A stretch of 64,000 bases of DNA. Origin: Halomonas elongata (GTDB taxonomy: Bacteria > Pseudomonadota > Gammaproteobacteria > Pseudomonadales > Halomonadaceae). Of the stretch, positions 31,349 to 42,150 are shown piece by piece (within the stretch, counting starts at the first letter, position 1; each line of letters opens with the position of its first letter). Both the position numbers and the translations under genes were made by a program. Below the pieces are notes generated by a model. The model saw nothing but the letters and a program-made list of their open reading frames with translations, ran no database searches and was not told where the DNA came from. The DNA is taken from positions 62,001 to 126,000 of the forward strand of contig NZ_JAJQTQ010000005.1 in the NCBI RefSeq assembly GCF_029081005.1, read 5' to 3'.

Positions 31349-34327
31349 CCCCGGCTCGAGCAGCCGTTCCCATACCGCAATGACGGCATCGCGGTGTAAC
31401 TGGAAGTCCTCGACCCCGCCGCGGGCCGGTTCGCGGGTCAGGGCCGAGCGATGGGACGCCGTGCGGCAGGCCAGATAGGCCTCGCGCAGCCGGCGGCAAT
31501 CGTCGGCCGGCAGTCGGCCGGTCTCCTCGAGGGTCTCGAGGATGCGCATGTTGTCGCTGTAGGTCAGCAGCTCGGGCGTCTCGTGCCCCATGGCGAGCAC
31601 CGCGTACTGGCACAGGAACTCGATGTCGACCATACCGCCCGGGTCGTGCTTGAGATCGAAGCTGTCGGCATCGGCCTTGCCGCCCAGGTGCTCGCGCATC
31701 CGGTTGCGCATGGCCACGACCTCCCCCCGCAGCTCGCCGAGGTCACGTTCGCCGCCGAGGATATCGCAACGCACCTTGGCGAAACGCTCGCTCAGCGTTT
31801 CGTGGCCCGCCACCACACGCGCTCTGACCAGGGCCTGATGCTCCCAGGTCCAGGCTTCGCGGCGCTGGTAATCGGCGAAGGCATCGAGACTCGAGACCAG
31901 CAGGCCCGAGTTGCCCGAGGGACGCAGACGCATGTCGACCTCGTAGAGGCTTCCTGCCGGCGTCATGGCAGTGAGCAGGTGGATGATGCGCTGGCCGAGC
32001 CGGGTGAAGAATACCGCGTTGTCGATGGGCCTTGCTCCGTCGGTGCTGCCCTGCCCGGCGCCATCGTGCAGGAACACCAGGTCCAGGTCGGAACCATAGC
32101 CGAGCTCGATGCCGCCGAGCTTGCCGTAACCGATGATCAGAAATTCCGGCACCTGGTCGCAACGCCCGCCATCTCGACGTTCGGGGAAACCATGCTTGCG
32201 CGTCAGGTGCTTCCAGGCCATGGCCAGCACCGCCTCGAGAACGACTTCGGCGATATAGGTCAGATAGTCGCTGACCTTCATCAGGTGACGGGTGCCGGCG
32301 ATGTCCGAGGCGGCAACGTGCAGCACCTGGGCGTGCTTGAAGACCCGCAACGCCTCCAGCTGACCTTCTTCGTCATCCTCGGGAATCCGCCCCAGGGTCT
32401 GGCGCAGCTCATCGGCCAGACGCGTCTTGTCCGCCGGTGTATAGAGAGTATCCGGCGTGAGCAGTTCGTCGAGCAGGATGGGGTAGCGCGCCAGTTGCTC
32501 GGCAATCCAGGGGCTGGCGCTGCACAGCCGCATGAGATGCTCCAGGGCCACCGGGTTCTCGCGCAGCAACGCCAGATAGGCGGTGCGTCGCAGCACCGCC
32601 TCGATCAACGGCAGCACCCGCTCCAGAGCCGTATCGGGCGCATCGCTGTCCGCGGCAGCCTCCAGCAGCAACGGCATCAGGGCATCGAGACGCTCGAAGC
32701 CGATGCGCTGCATGGCCTGGACCTGCCGGGAGCGGCGCAGCGCCATCAACCGGCGCAGGCTGGCATCGGCCGCGACGAAACCGCCCGTCTCCAGCAGAGC
32801 CATGGCCTCCTCGTCGCTTTCATGGCCGCGCCACAGGGCGCGCCACTCATCCAGCTCGACGCCGCCATCCGCCACGGGCGCCTGATCGTTGTGCTCCGCC
32901 TCTTCCTCGGGCTCGGCGATCACCGCATCGAAGTGCCGACGTACGCGTGCCCGGACCTCGTCGAGTCGCGCCATCACCGCCGGCCAGTCTTCCATGTCCA
33001 GTCCCAGGGCGACGCGCTCGCGTTCGAGCTCGCCATCGGGCAGGGTCTGGGTCTGGCGATCCTCGAGGGCCTGCAGGATATGCTCCAGGTCACGCAGGAA
33101 GCGATAATCCGGTTCGAGTTCGTCGACCACCTCTTGCGGCAGCAACCCCAGCCCCGGTAAACGCTCGAGCGCAGTGCGCAACGAGGTCACCTGCAGTTCC
33201 GTGTCACGCCCTCCGCGGATCAACTGGAAGGCCTGCACCACGAATTCCACCTCGCGGATGCCACCGGGGCCGAGCTTGATGTTGTCCTCCATGCCACGGC
33301 GCTTCACCTCGCGGTTGATCATCGACTTCAACTCGCGCAGCGATTCGATGGCACCGAAGTCGAGGTACTTGCGATAGACGAAGGGCCGCAGGCTCGCCAG
33401 CAACTCATCGCCGGCATCCCGATCACCGGCGACCGGCCGCGCCTTGAGCATGGCGTAGCGTTCCCATTCACGCCCCTGATCCTGATAGTAGCCGGCCAGG
33501 GAGGCGAAGCTGCCGACCAGGGGCCCGCCATCCCCCAGGGGACGCAGCCGCATGTCGACTCGGAAGGCGAAACCGTCGGCGGTCACCGCATCCAGCGCGG
33601 CGATCAACTTCTGGCCGAGCTTGGTAAAATATTCCTGATGCGCCAGCGACTTGCGCCCCCCCTGGGTCTCGCCCTTCTCCGGAAAGGCGAAGATCAGGTC
33701 GATGTCGGAGGAGAGATTGAGTTCGCCGGCCCCGAGCTTGCCCATGCCCAGTACCACCAGGCGCTGCTCGCTGCCGTCGGCCCGCACCGCAGGACGCCCC
33801 CAGCGCGGCTCGACGTGGGTCTCGAGCCAGGTCAGGGCCGCATCCAGGCATACCTCGGCCAGGCGCGACACGGCACCGCTGGTGCCCCACATGTCGAGGC
33901 CCTCGGGGCGTGTCAGGTCGCGCCACACGATGCCCAGCATGCGAGCCTGCCGAAAGCGACGAATGGCGGCATGCATGGCCGCTTCATCCTCGACGTCCTC
34001 GAGGCGTCCTTCGAGCGACTCGCGCAGTACCGCCTCGGACGGCGCTTCATCCAGCTCGCCTTCGGCGTCCAGGTGGGCGAGCCAATCGGGATGCCGTACC
34101 AGTGTCTCCACGGCAAAGCCGGAAACGGCCAGCACCCGGGCCAGTTGTTCGCGCCGACCGGTCGACAGTGCCGTCCAGCACTCGCTGGGCGCCTCCTGCC
34201 CCTGCATCGAGGCCAGGTTGTCCGCTTGCTCGAGCGAAGCAGCGAGGCGCTCCCAGGCATGTCGCAACGCCGTGGCCGGCGGTTCGGGAATGGCATCCAG
34301 GGGCAGGAAATCGGCAGGCAGGGCCAT
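31334..34327 (-). CDS. glnE: Bifunctional glutamine synthetase adenylyltransferase/deadenylase
   Basis: A 997-residue cytoplasmic enzyme that adenylylates and deadenylylates glutamine synthetase in response to PII and glutamine. It has two nucleotidyltransferase domains, each with the G-S-D-x-D motif: LNLSSDIDLIF near residue 205 (deadenylase half) and LGYGSDLDLVF near 735 (adenylyltransferase half). Each is followed by a GlnD-PII-uptake helical domain; KLGPGGIREVEFVVQ and LKHDPGGMVDIEFLCQ are the conserved links. The length is slightly above Pseudomonas GlnE. Its 3' end overlaps the HAD gene by 15 bp. This gene marks the change from the catabolic island to core genes. Confidence 0.97.
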   Translation of the reverse strand: MALPADFLPLDAIPEPPATALRHAWERLAASLEQADNLASMQGQEAPSECWTALSTGRREQLARVLAVSGFAVETLVRHPDWLAHLDAEGELDEAPSEAVLRESLEGRLEDVEDEAAMHAAIRRFRQARMLGIVWRDLTRPEGLDMWGTSGAVSRLAEVCLDAALTWLETHVEPRWGRPAVRADGSEQRLVVLGMGKLGAGELNLSSDIDLIFAFPEKGETQGGRKSLAHQEYFTKLGQKLIAALDAVTADGFAFRVDMRLRPLGDGGPLVGSFASLAGYYQDQGREWERYAMLKARPVAGDRDAGDELLASLRPFVYRKYLDFGAIESLRELKSMINREVKRRGMEDNIKLGPGGIREVEFVVQAFQLIRGGRDTELQVTSLRTALERLPGLGLLPQEVVDELEPDYRFLRDLEHILQALEDRQTQTLPDGELERERVALGLDMEDWPAVMARLDEVRARVRRHFDAVIAEPEEEAEHNDQAPVADGGVELDEWRALWRGHESDEEAMALLETGGFVAADASLRRLMALRRSRQVQAMQRIGFERLDALMPLLLEAAADSDAPDTALERVLPLIEAVLRRTAYLALLRENPVALEHLMRLCSASPWIAEQLARYPILLDELLTPDTLYTPADKTRLADELRQTLGRIPEDDEEGQLEALRVFKHAQVLHVAASDIAGTRHLMKVSDYLTYIAEVVLEAVLAMAWKHLTRKHGFPERRDGGRCDQVPEFLIIGYGKLGGIELGYGSDLDLVFLHDGAGQGSTDGARPIDNAVFFTRLGQRIIHLLTAMTPAGSLYEVDMRLRPSGNSGLLVSSLDAFADYQRREAWTWEHQALVRARVVAGHETLSERFAKVRCDILGGERDLGELRGEVVAMRNRMREHLGGKADADSFDLKHDPGGMVDIEFLCQYAVLAMGHETPELLTYSDNMRILETLEETGRLPADDCRRLREAYLACRTASHRSALTREPARGGVEDFQLHRDAVIAVWERLLEPGSVAT

Positions 34328-34411
34328 GGGCGTCTCATCGTCGGCTGGCGAATGCCCTCAGCATAACCAAGCCGGCGCCTCCGACACTAGGCGTTATCCG
34401 AAAAGCGCCCG

Positions 34412-34783
34412 TCAGCCCAGGAGCTTGTCCCACAACAGCAGCCCCCAGGTCAGCCCGGCGAAGATCAACGCCAGCATCACCGCGGCCGAGCCGATGTCCT
34501 TGGCACGCCCGGAGAGCTTGTGACGCTCGGGCCCGATGCGATCCACCACGCTTTCGACGGCGGTGTTGAGCAGCTCGACGATCAGCACCAGCAGGCAACT
34601 GCCGACCAGCAGGATCCACTCCACCGGCGACCCACCGACCCACCAGGCCAGGGGTATCAATACCAGGCAGAGGCCAAGCTCCTGACGAAAGGCCGATTCA
34701 TAGCGATAGGCCGCCTTGAACCCCTTCAAGGAATAGCGGGTGGAATGCACCAGGTGGCGCCAGCCGGTGTGTCCAGGTTTCAT
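34412..34783 (-). CDS. dgkA: Diacylglycerol kinase (prokaryotic, DgkA)
   Basis: A 123-residue inner-membrane protein with three helices that phosphorylates diacylglycerol to recycle it from membrane-derived sugar synthesis. The YSLKGFKAAYRYESAFRQE and VELLNTAVESVVDRIG blocks (near 18 and 68) carry the catalytic Glu residues of the family. Start 34783 (MKPGHTGW) has GGAACC upstream. It lies 11 bp downstream of dacB. Confidence 0.93.
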   Translation of the reverse strand: MKPGHTGWRHLVHSTRYSLKGFKAAYRYESAFRQELGLCLVLIPLAWWVGGSPVEWILLVGSCLLVLIVELLNTAVESVVDRIGPERHKLSGRAKDIGSAAVMLALIFAGLTWGLLLWDKLLG

Positions 34784-34794
34784 GGTCGGGGTTC

Positions 34795-36246
34795 CTAGTG
34801 GGACTCGATAAGTTGGGCCAGATCCTCGGAAAGGCGTTCCAGCACCATTGTCCAGTTGAGATAAGGGGTCGACTCGGTGCCGTTGACCAGCACGGTGAAG
34901 GCGCCCCATCGGTTCGATTCCGTACGGAAGTAGCCGGTGATCGCCCGCACCCTCACCGGCTCGTTGAGGGTGCCGGTCTTGATCATCACGCGATCCTGGA
35001 AGTTTGCCGGCCCCTTGCGGATGAAACGCATCACGCCACTGCTGGGCGACTGCAGGCCGGCCACGAAACTGGGAAACAGCGACGGTTGGTTGAACATGTA
35101 AGCCAGCAGGCCATTCACGCCACTGGCGGTGGTCCGATTCTCCGGCGTCAGGCCGCTGCCGCTGCGCAGCGTCAGGGGGCCATGCCCCGGGATGCCGGCG
35201 GCGAAGGCTTCGATGGCCGCGCCTCCCTGCTCCAGGGTCGGGCGCGGCCCCGTCGCCATGTCCAGCGCCAGGACATCGGCCATGAAATTGTTGGAGTAAT
35301 TGAGGGTCCGCAGCAGGATCTCCTGGAGGGGCTTGCCGTCCACCGCTGCCAGTTGTCGTGACGAGGCCGGCGGCTTGACGGTGCTGGTGGCATGCCCACC
35401 GCGAACCCGAATACCGGCACGCTCGAGCATCGCCTTCAGCAATTGCGCGGTCTGGTCGGCCGGATCGGCGCTGGCACGGTAGAGGTCGCGAGGATAGGCG
35501 TTGGTGGAAATCTGACCGCTGAGGCGCATCACATCACCGCCACCCTCGGTCAGTCGCAGGGCCGATAGCTGGGTCCCGCTATCGGCGGCCCTGGTGTCGA
35601 CCCGATTGTCGATGCCCGGCAGCAGGACCTTGCTGTCGCAGCCGGTGACCGCCGCGGACGTGCCGGGTGCCGCTCCCGGCGCGACATTCACGCACCAGCT
35701 GCCGAAATTGACGCCCGCCGAAGAGAGCAACGCACTATAGCTGTTATCCACTCGACGGCGCGCCTGACAGCGATCGGCGGTGATGCAATCCACCGGGCCA
35801 AAGCGCCATTGACTGACCACCAGCCGGCCGGTCACCTCGCGCACGCCGGCCTGGTGCAGTCGCTGCACCAGCCGCCACAGGTCTTCGCTGGTCAGTGCCG
35901 GATCGCCGCCGCCGTCGAACACCAGATCGCCGCCAAGCACCCCATTGGCATCGGGCTCGGCGGTACTGACCAGGCGAGTGGTAAAGCGGTGCTGGGGACC
36001 GAAGCGATCGAGGGCCGCCGCCGCCATGTACACCTTGGAAACCGAGGCCGGCGACAGCGAAAGCGTCGGCGACAGGCTTGCCAGGACCTCGTCGGATCGG
36101 TCCCCCGTCCCCAGCAGGCGTGCCTCGGCACTGATGCGAAAGCCGTCGTCGGTCAGCGTCGAGAGTCGCGAAAACCCCGATGCCATGGCGGACAACGGCA
36201 GCAATGACAAGACCAGCAGACAGCAGCTCAGCGTGCGATGAAACAT
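34795..36246 (-). CDS. dacB: D-alanyl-D-alanine carboxypeptidase/endopeptidase (PBP4, DacB)
   Basis: A 483-residue periplasmic class C penicillin-binding protein that trims peptidoglycan peptides. The signal peptide ends near SAMASG. The active-site motifs are SVSK (SxxK, near residue 55), YSNN (SxN, near 312) and KTGT (near 422). An internal inserted domain between the first two motifs gives the usual PBP4 length. The start at 36246 puts the signal peptide at the N terminus; a second ATG at 36258 is possible. Two Cys pairs in the inserted domain (CITADRC, WCV...GCD) could form disulfides. Confidence 0.93.
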   Translation of the reverse strand: MFHRTLSCCLLVLSLLPLSAMASGFSRLSTLTDDGFRISAEARLLGTGDRSDEVLASLSPTLSLSPASVSKVYMAAAALDRFGPQHRFTTRLVSTAEPDANGVLGGDLVFDGGGDPALTSEDLWRLVQRLHQAGVREVTGRLVVSQWRFGPVDCITADRCQARRRVDNSYSALLSSAGVNFGSWCVNVAPGAAPGTSAAVTGCDSKVLLPGIDNRVDTRAADSGTQLSALRLTEGGGDVMRLSGQISTNAYPRDLYRASADPADQTAQLLKAMLERAGIRVRGGHATSTVKPPASSRQLAAVDGKPLQEILLRTLNYSNNFMADVLALDMATGPRPTLEQGGAAIEAFAAGIPGHGPLTLRSGSGLTPENRTTASGVNGLLAYMFNQPSLFPSFVAGLQSPSSGVMRFIRKGPANFQDRVMIKTGTLNEPVRVRAITGYFRTESNRWGAFTVLVNGTESTPYLNWTMVLERLSEDLAQLIESH

Positions 36247-36331
36247 GATGGCATCCATGCAGCGTGATTCGGGCGACGTGGCGACACCGCAGTTTACCCG
36301 GGCATGGGAAGCGTTTCGACCGTGCGTCGGC

Positions 36332-36661
36332 TCAGTGCGCCACCGACGAAGAAAATATCTGAATCACCGCCACGCCGCCGATGATCAGAGCCATCCCCAC
36401 CACCGCCGGTAGATCGGGGCGTTCGCCATAGACCACCATGCCGACCAGCGTCACCAGCACGATGCCGAGCCCTGCCCAGACGGCATAGGCGATCCCCACC
36501 GGCAGGGTACGGAACACCAGCGTCAACAGATAGAAGGTCGTGACATAGCCCACCACCACCAGCACGCTGGGCCAGAAGCGCGAAAATTCATCCGATGCCT
36601 TGAGGGCTGATGTCGCCACCACTTCGGCGATGATCGCCAGGGCGAGAAACACATAACTCAT
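36332..36661 (-). CDS. SMR-family multidrug efflux protein (EmrE/SugE type)
   Basis: A 109-residue, four-helix inner-membrane transporter. The essential Glu is in helix 1 (AIIAEVVATSALKAS, Glu13), and YAVWAGLGIVL (residues 59-69) and the GERPDL loop are typical of the EmrE-like group. The start at 36661 overlaps the stop of the PACE gene by 4 bp, so the two are translationally coupled. It exports small cations by proton antiport. Confidence 0.93.
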   Translation of the reverse strand: MSYVFLALAIIAEVVATSALKASDEFSRFWPSVLVVVGYVTTFYLLTLVFRTLPVGIAYAVWAGLGIVLVTLVGMVVYGERPDLPAVVGMALIIGGVAVIQIFSSSVAH

Positions 36662-37077
36662 CCGCACTCTCCCCGCGCCAGTCGCCGGCGCATGACATGA
36701 TCGAAAGCCGTGTTGAATACCATGGCATAGGCCAGAAAGAACAGCATGAAGCCGAGATCCAGCCAGAAAGCCTCGATGATCCCGATACCGAGCCACCAGG
36801 CCACGGCCGGCAGCGTCATGATCAACAGTCCCAGCTCGAAGCCGAAGGCTTGGGCCAGGCGCTGGACGAGGGTACGTCGACGCGTCGGCACCCAGATATC
36901 GAAGAGCCGGTTCCATACCAGGTTCCAGAGCATGGCGGCACTCGCCAGCCCCACCGCCAGCACGCCGATCTCGCCCAGACCGTGACCGGTCAGCCAGCTC
37001 GCCAGCGGCGTCACCATCACCAGCCCTCCCATCTCGAAGAGCAGGGTGTGCGTGACCCTTTCCTTCCAGGAACGCAT
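36658..37077 (-). CDS. PACE-family efflux transporter (AceI type)
   Basis: A 139-residue protein made of two tandem bacterial-transmembrane-pair domains, the PACE architecture: RVTHTLLFEMGGLVMVTPLASW (helix 1, acidic Glu near residue 15) and the matching FGFELGLLIMTLPAVAWWLG (helix 3). AceI exports chlorhexidine and short-chain diamines. Start 37077 (MRSWKERV) has GAGGAGG upstream. It is the first gene of a PACE-SMR pair divergent from a LysR gene. Confidence 0.92.
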   Translation of the reverse strand: MRSWKERVTHTLLFEMGGLVMVTPLASWLTGHGLGEIGVLAVGLASAAMLWNLVWNRLFDIWVPTRRRTLVQRLAQAFGFELGLLIMTLPAVAWWLGIGIIEAFWLDLGFMLFFLAYAMVFNTAFDHVMRRRLARGECG

Positions 37078-37148
37078 CGTGACCTCCTCACCCACATCGT
37101 TCGGGCCGACATGGCCTCGACGTGACGCCCCATTCTCGTCATCATGGC

Positions 37149-37172
37149 GATGGATGCGAGTTGGAATCCATC
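37149..37172. promoter_or_regulatory. Inverted repeat in the LysR / PACE divergent region
   Basis: GATGGAT-N10-ATCCATC, perfect 7-bp arms, 17 bp upstream of the LysR start and 72 bp from the PACE start. A LysR binding site is likely, given the position. Confidence 0.5.
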
Positions 37173-37189
37173 ACTTTTTCAGATAGGTC

Positions 37190-38092
37190 ATGAACGTCAT
37201 GCGCTGGAGCATCGACCAGCTCGAGATCCTCATCGCCTGCGCCGAACGGGGTTCCTTCTCGGCGGCGGCCCGCCACCTGGGCCGAGCCCAGTCCGCGATC
37301 AGCACCGCCATCGCCCACCTCGAGACCGACCTCGACTGCCAGCTGTTCGACCGTACGGGACGAATGCCCCGTCTCACGGAAGCCGGCGAGGCGCTACTCC
37401 ACGAGGCCCGGGCCGTGATCCGCCAGTGTCAGCGACTCGAGTCCCGGGCCCGTGCCATCGGCCAGGGCGAGGAGGCCCGGCTGGTCCTGGCCATCGACGA
37501 GGCCCTGGTGGAAATGCCGCCGGTGGACGAAAGCCTGGAAGCGCTGGCCGGCCACTACCCGTCCCTGCAGTTGACGCTGCTCTACGGTGCCCAGGGCGAT
37601 ATCGCCGGCTGGGTGGAAGACCGCACCGCCGATCTCGGCATCCTGCTGCGCCAACAAGGCCAGGGGCCGCTACTGGAAGGCATCCGCATCGCCCATCTCC
37701 AGCAAGCCCTGGTCGTGGCACGCCACCACCCGCTCGCCGGGCTCGCTGCCCCCTCGGCAGGGGATCTGGCCGGACATCGTCAACTGCTGATCGCCTCGCG
37801 CAGCGAAGGCGATGCCTGGCAACCGCTGAGTGCCCAGTTCTGGCGCCTCAACAGCTTCTACTCCATGGCCGAACTGGCAACCCGGGGACTCGGCTGGGCC
37901 CTGGTGCCACAGCACATCGCCCAGTATCCGCCCTTTCGCGACGACCTCATCCACCTGGCCAGCGACGCCCTCGGCACACCGCCGGTCATCGAGGTCGAAA
38001 CGGTCTCCCGCCGTGACGGCGGACGCGGGCCCATCGCCCAGTGGCTGCAGCGTACCCTGGGAGAACGCTTTCGTGATCATCGACTCAGGTGA
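37190..38092 (+). CDS. LysR-family regulator of the PACE-SMR efflux pair
   Basis: A 300-residue LysR protein: helix-turn-helix at residues 6-63 (SFSAAARHLGRAQSAISTAI), linker helix, and an effector domain. PACE genes are commonly paired with divergent LysR genes, and the palindrome at 37149-37172 lies between them. A second start at 37199 (MRWSIDQLEIL) is close to the usual LysR N terminus. It converges with the TrmB-like gene, with a 3-bp gap. Confidence 0.87.
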   Translation: MNVMRWSIDQLEILIACAERGSFSAAARHLGRAQSAISTAIAHLETDLDCQLFDRTGRMPRLTEAGEALLHEARAVIRQCQRLESRARAIGQGEEARLVLAIDEALVEMPPVDESLEALAGHYPSLQLTLLYGAQGDIAGWVEDRTADLGILLRQQGQGPLLEGIRIAHLQQALVVARHHPLAGLAAPSAGDLAGHRQLLIASRSEGDAWQPLSAQFWRLNSFYSMAELATRGLGWALVPQHIAQYPPFRDDLIHLASDALGTPPVIEVETVSRRDGGRGPIAQWLQRTLGERFRDHRLR

Positions 38093-38095
38093 GTG

Positions 38096-38788
38096 TCATC
38101 GCGCCGCTGGCAGCAGTTCGGGACGATGCGGCAGCTCGGTCACCAGCCGCCAGAGCGACTGCCCACTTTGCCGATACTTGCCCTCGAAGGGCGTCAGCGG
38201 CTCGCCGTCGGGCTCGAACGCCTCGACCCGCCCCTCGACGCCGGTGGCCTGTCGCAGCGCCAGAGCGAACTCCTCGACGTAGAGCCGCCAGTTGGAGCGC
38301 AGTTCGAGCCGCCCACCCAGGGCCGGAATGACCGGAAACACCGGATGGCCATGCCAGCGCATCTTGAGATGCACCGACTTGGGATAAGGATTGGGATACA
38401 GCAGGTAGTGCCGCGCCGGCCGCCAGCCTTCGGCCAGCCCCAACCGCCAGAAATCGACCAGGTCGGCACGCACCAGCAGGGCGTTGTCGGGCAAGGTGCC
38501 ATGATCCCGCGACAACCGATCGGCACTGCGATCGACGCCGATCACCGCGCATTCGGGATGTGCGCTGGCCAAGTGGCGGGTCGACAGCCCCACCCCGCAA
38601 CCGGCGTCCAGGATCAGCGGCATGTTCGCCCGGGCGGCGCGCCAGTGCTCGGCTCGCTCGAAGGCCTCTCGGGTATGCTCGGCCACGGGCTTGCGCAAGG
38701 GATGCTGCAATGCCCGCTCGACGCGACGATTCAGGTCCCGGTGAGGGCCGGGCTGATTGGAGACGATGGCGCGGGAATGTCCAGTCAT
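38096..38788 (-). CDS. TrmB-like SAM-dependent methyltransferase (tRNA m7G46 family, divergent)
   Basis: A 230-residue class I methyltransferase. The SAM motif is ILDAGCGVGLSTRHLA near residue 59, and DRSADRL is the acidic loop. It belongs to the COG0220 group, but the family's FPDPW-K-KRH motif reads YPNPYPK, without the following basic cluster, and SNWRLYVEEFALAL replaces the usual TDxxxYxxxM segment. It may therefore be a paralog rather than the main tRNA (guanine-N7) enzyme. It is transcribed alone. Confidence 0.72.
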   Translation of the reverse strand: MTGHSRAIVSNQPGPHRDLNRRVERALQHPLRKPVAEHTREAFERAEHWRAARANMPLILDAGCGVGLSTRHLASAHPECAVIGVDRSADRLSRDHGTLPDNALLVRADLVDFWRLGLAEGWRPARHYLLYPNPYPKSVHLKMRWHGHPVFPVIPALGGRLELRSNWRLYVEEFALALRQATGVEGRVEAFEPDGEPLTPFEGKYRQSGQSLWRLVTELPHRPELLPAAR

Positions 38789-38948
38789 GAAAGGAACCGA
38801 TGGCGAAGGCGACGGTCGGGCATTCTAGCAGCCACCATCGCCCCGGCGCAGCGGCCCGGCATGACGCCGTGGCGGGCCGGGTGCTATGATCCATGGCCTA
38901 TCGAGAGACGATTCTGCCCTGTTATTTCAATCCAACGAGGAACCCGGC

Positions 38949-41344
<2,396 letters not shown>

Positions 41345-41396
41345 CCGAAGTACTCGGGCTTATGTGCCCGACATCGATTTGCTCAATTCCCGTTTA

Positions 41397-41777
<381 letters not shown>

Positions 41778-41778
<1 letters not shown>

Positions 41779-41919
41779 GAGGGTGTTTACAAAAGTCACG
41801 AGCGACGGCCAGACAAGGCGAAATTAGGCGAGAATGCGGAGTTTATCCGTACTAAATGAGCACTTCGAGCCGAATTTCAACGCAGTATGGTCGAGCGCAG
41901 TAATTTGTAAACACCCTCT
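41778..41919. repeat. Long palindromic intergenic repeat, copy B
   Basis: A 142-bp element with perfect 16-bp terminal inverted repeats AGAGGGTGTTTACAAA (41778-41793 and 41904-41919). Direct repeats CGAGCG at 41799-41804 and 41892-41897 bracket a 93-bp core (41805-41897). Its first base is the last base of the ferredoxin stop codon. The core also has an imperfect internal stem (GAAATTAGG with CCGAATTTC). It may act as a transcript 3' end. Confidence 0.88.
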
Positions 41920-42150
41920 GAAGAAGGCTCTCGCCTTCCCCCTTGAACAGGCCCGACCACTCGCGACACGGCCAGACTCCCGGCAGCCCCTCGTCGCGGC
42001 GTTCCATCGCCCCTGTCTCCCCCGATTGATTGAGCTAAGCTTGATCCGAGGCAACAACGTCCGGCAAGCCGGTGTTCTGGCAGTCTTTCCATGCCGTCCT
42101 GCAAACACTCTGGCTTCCATGATCGGCGACAAACCACCGAGGAGACATTC

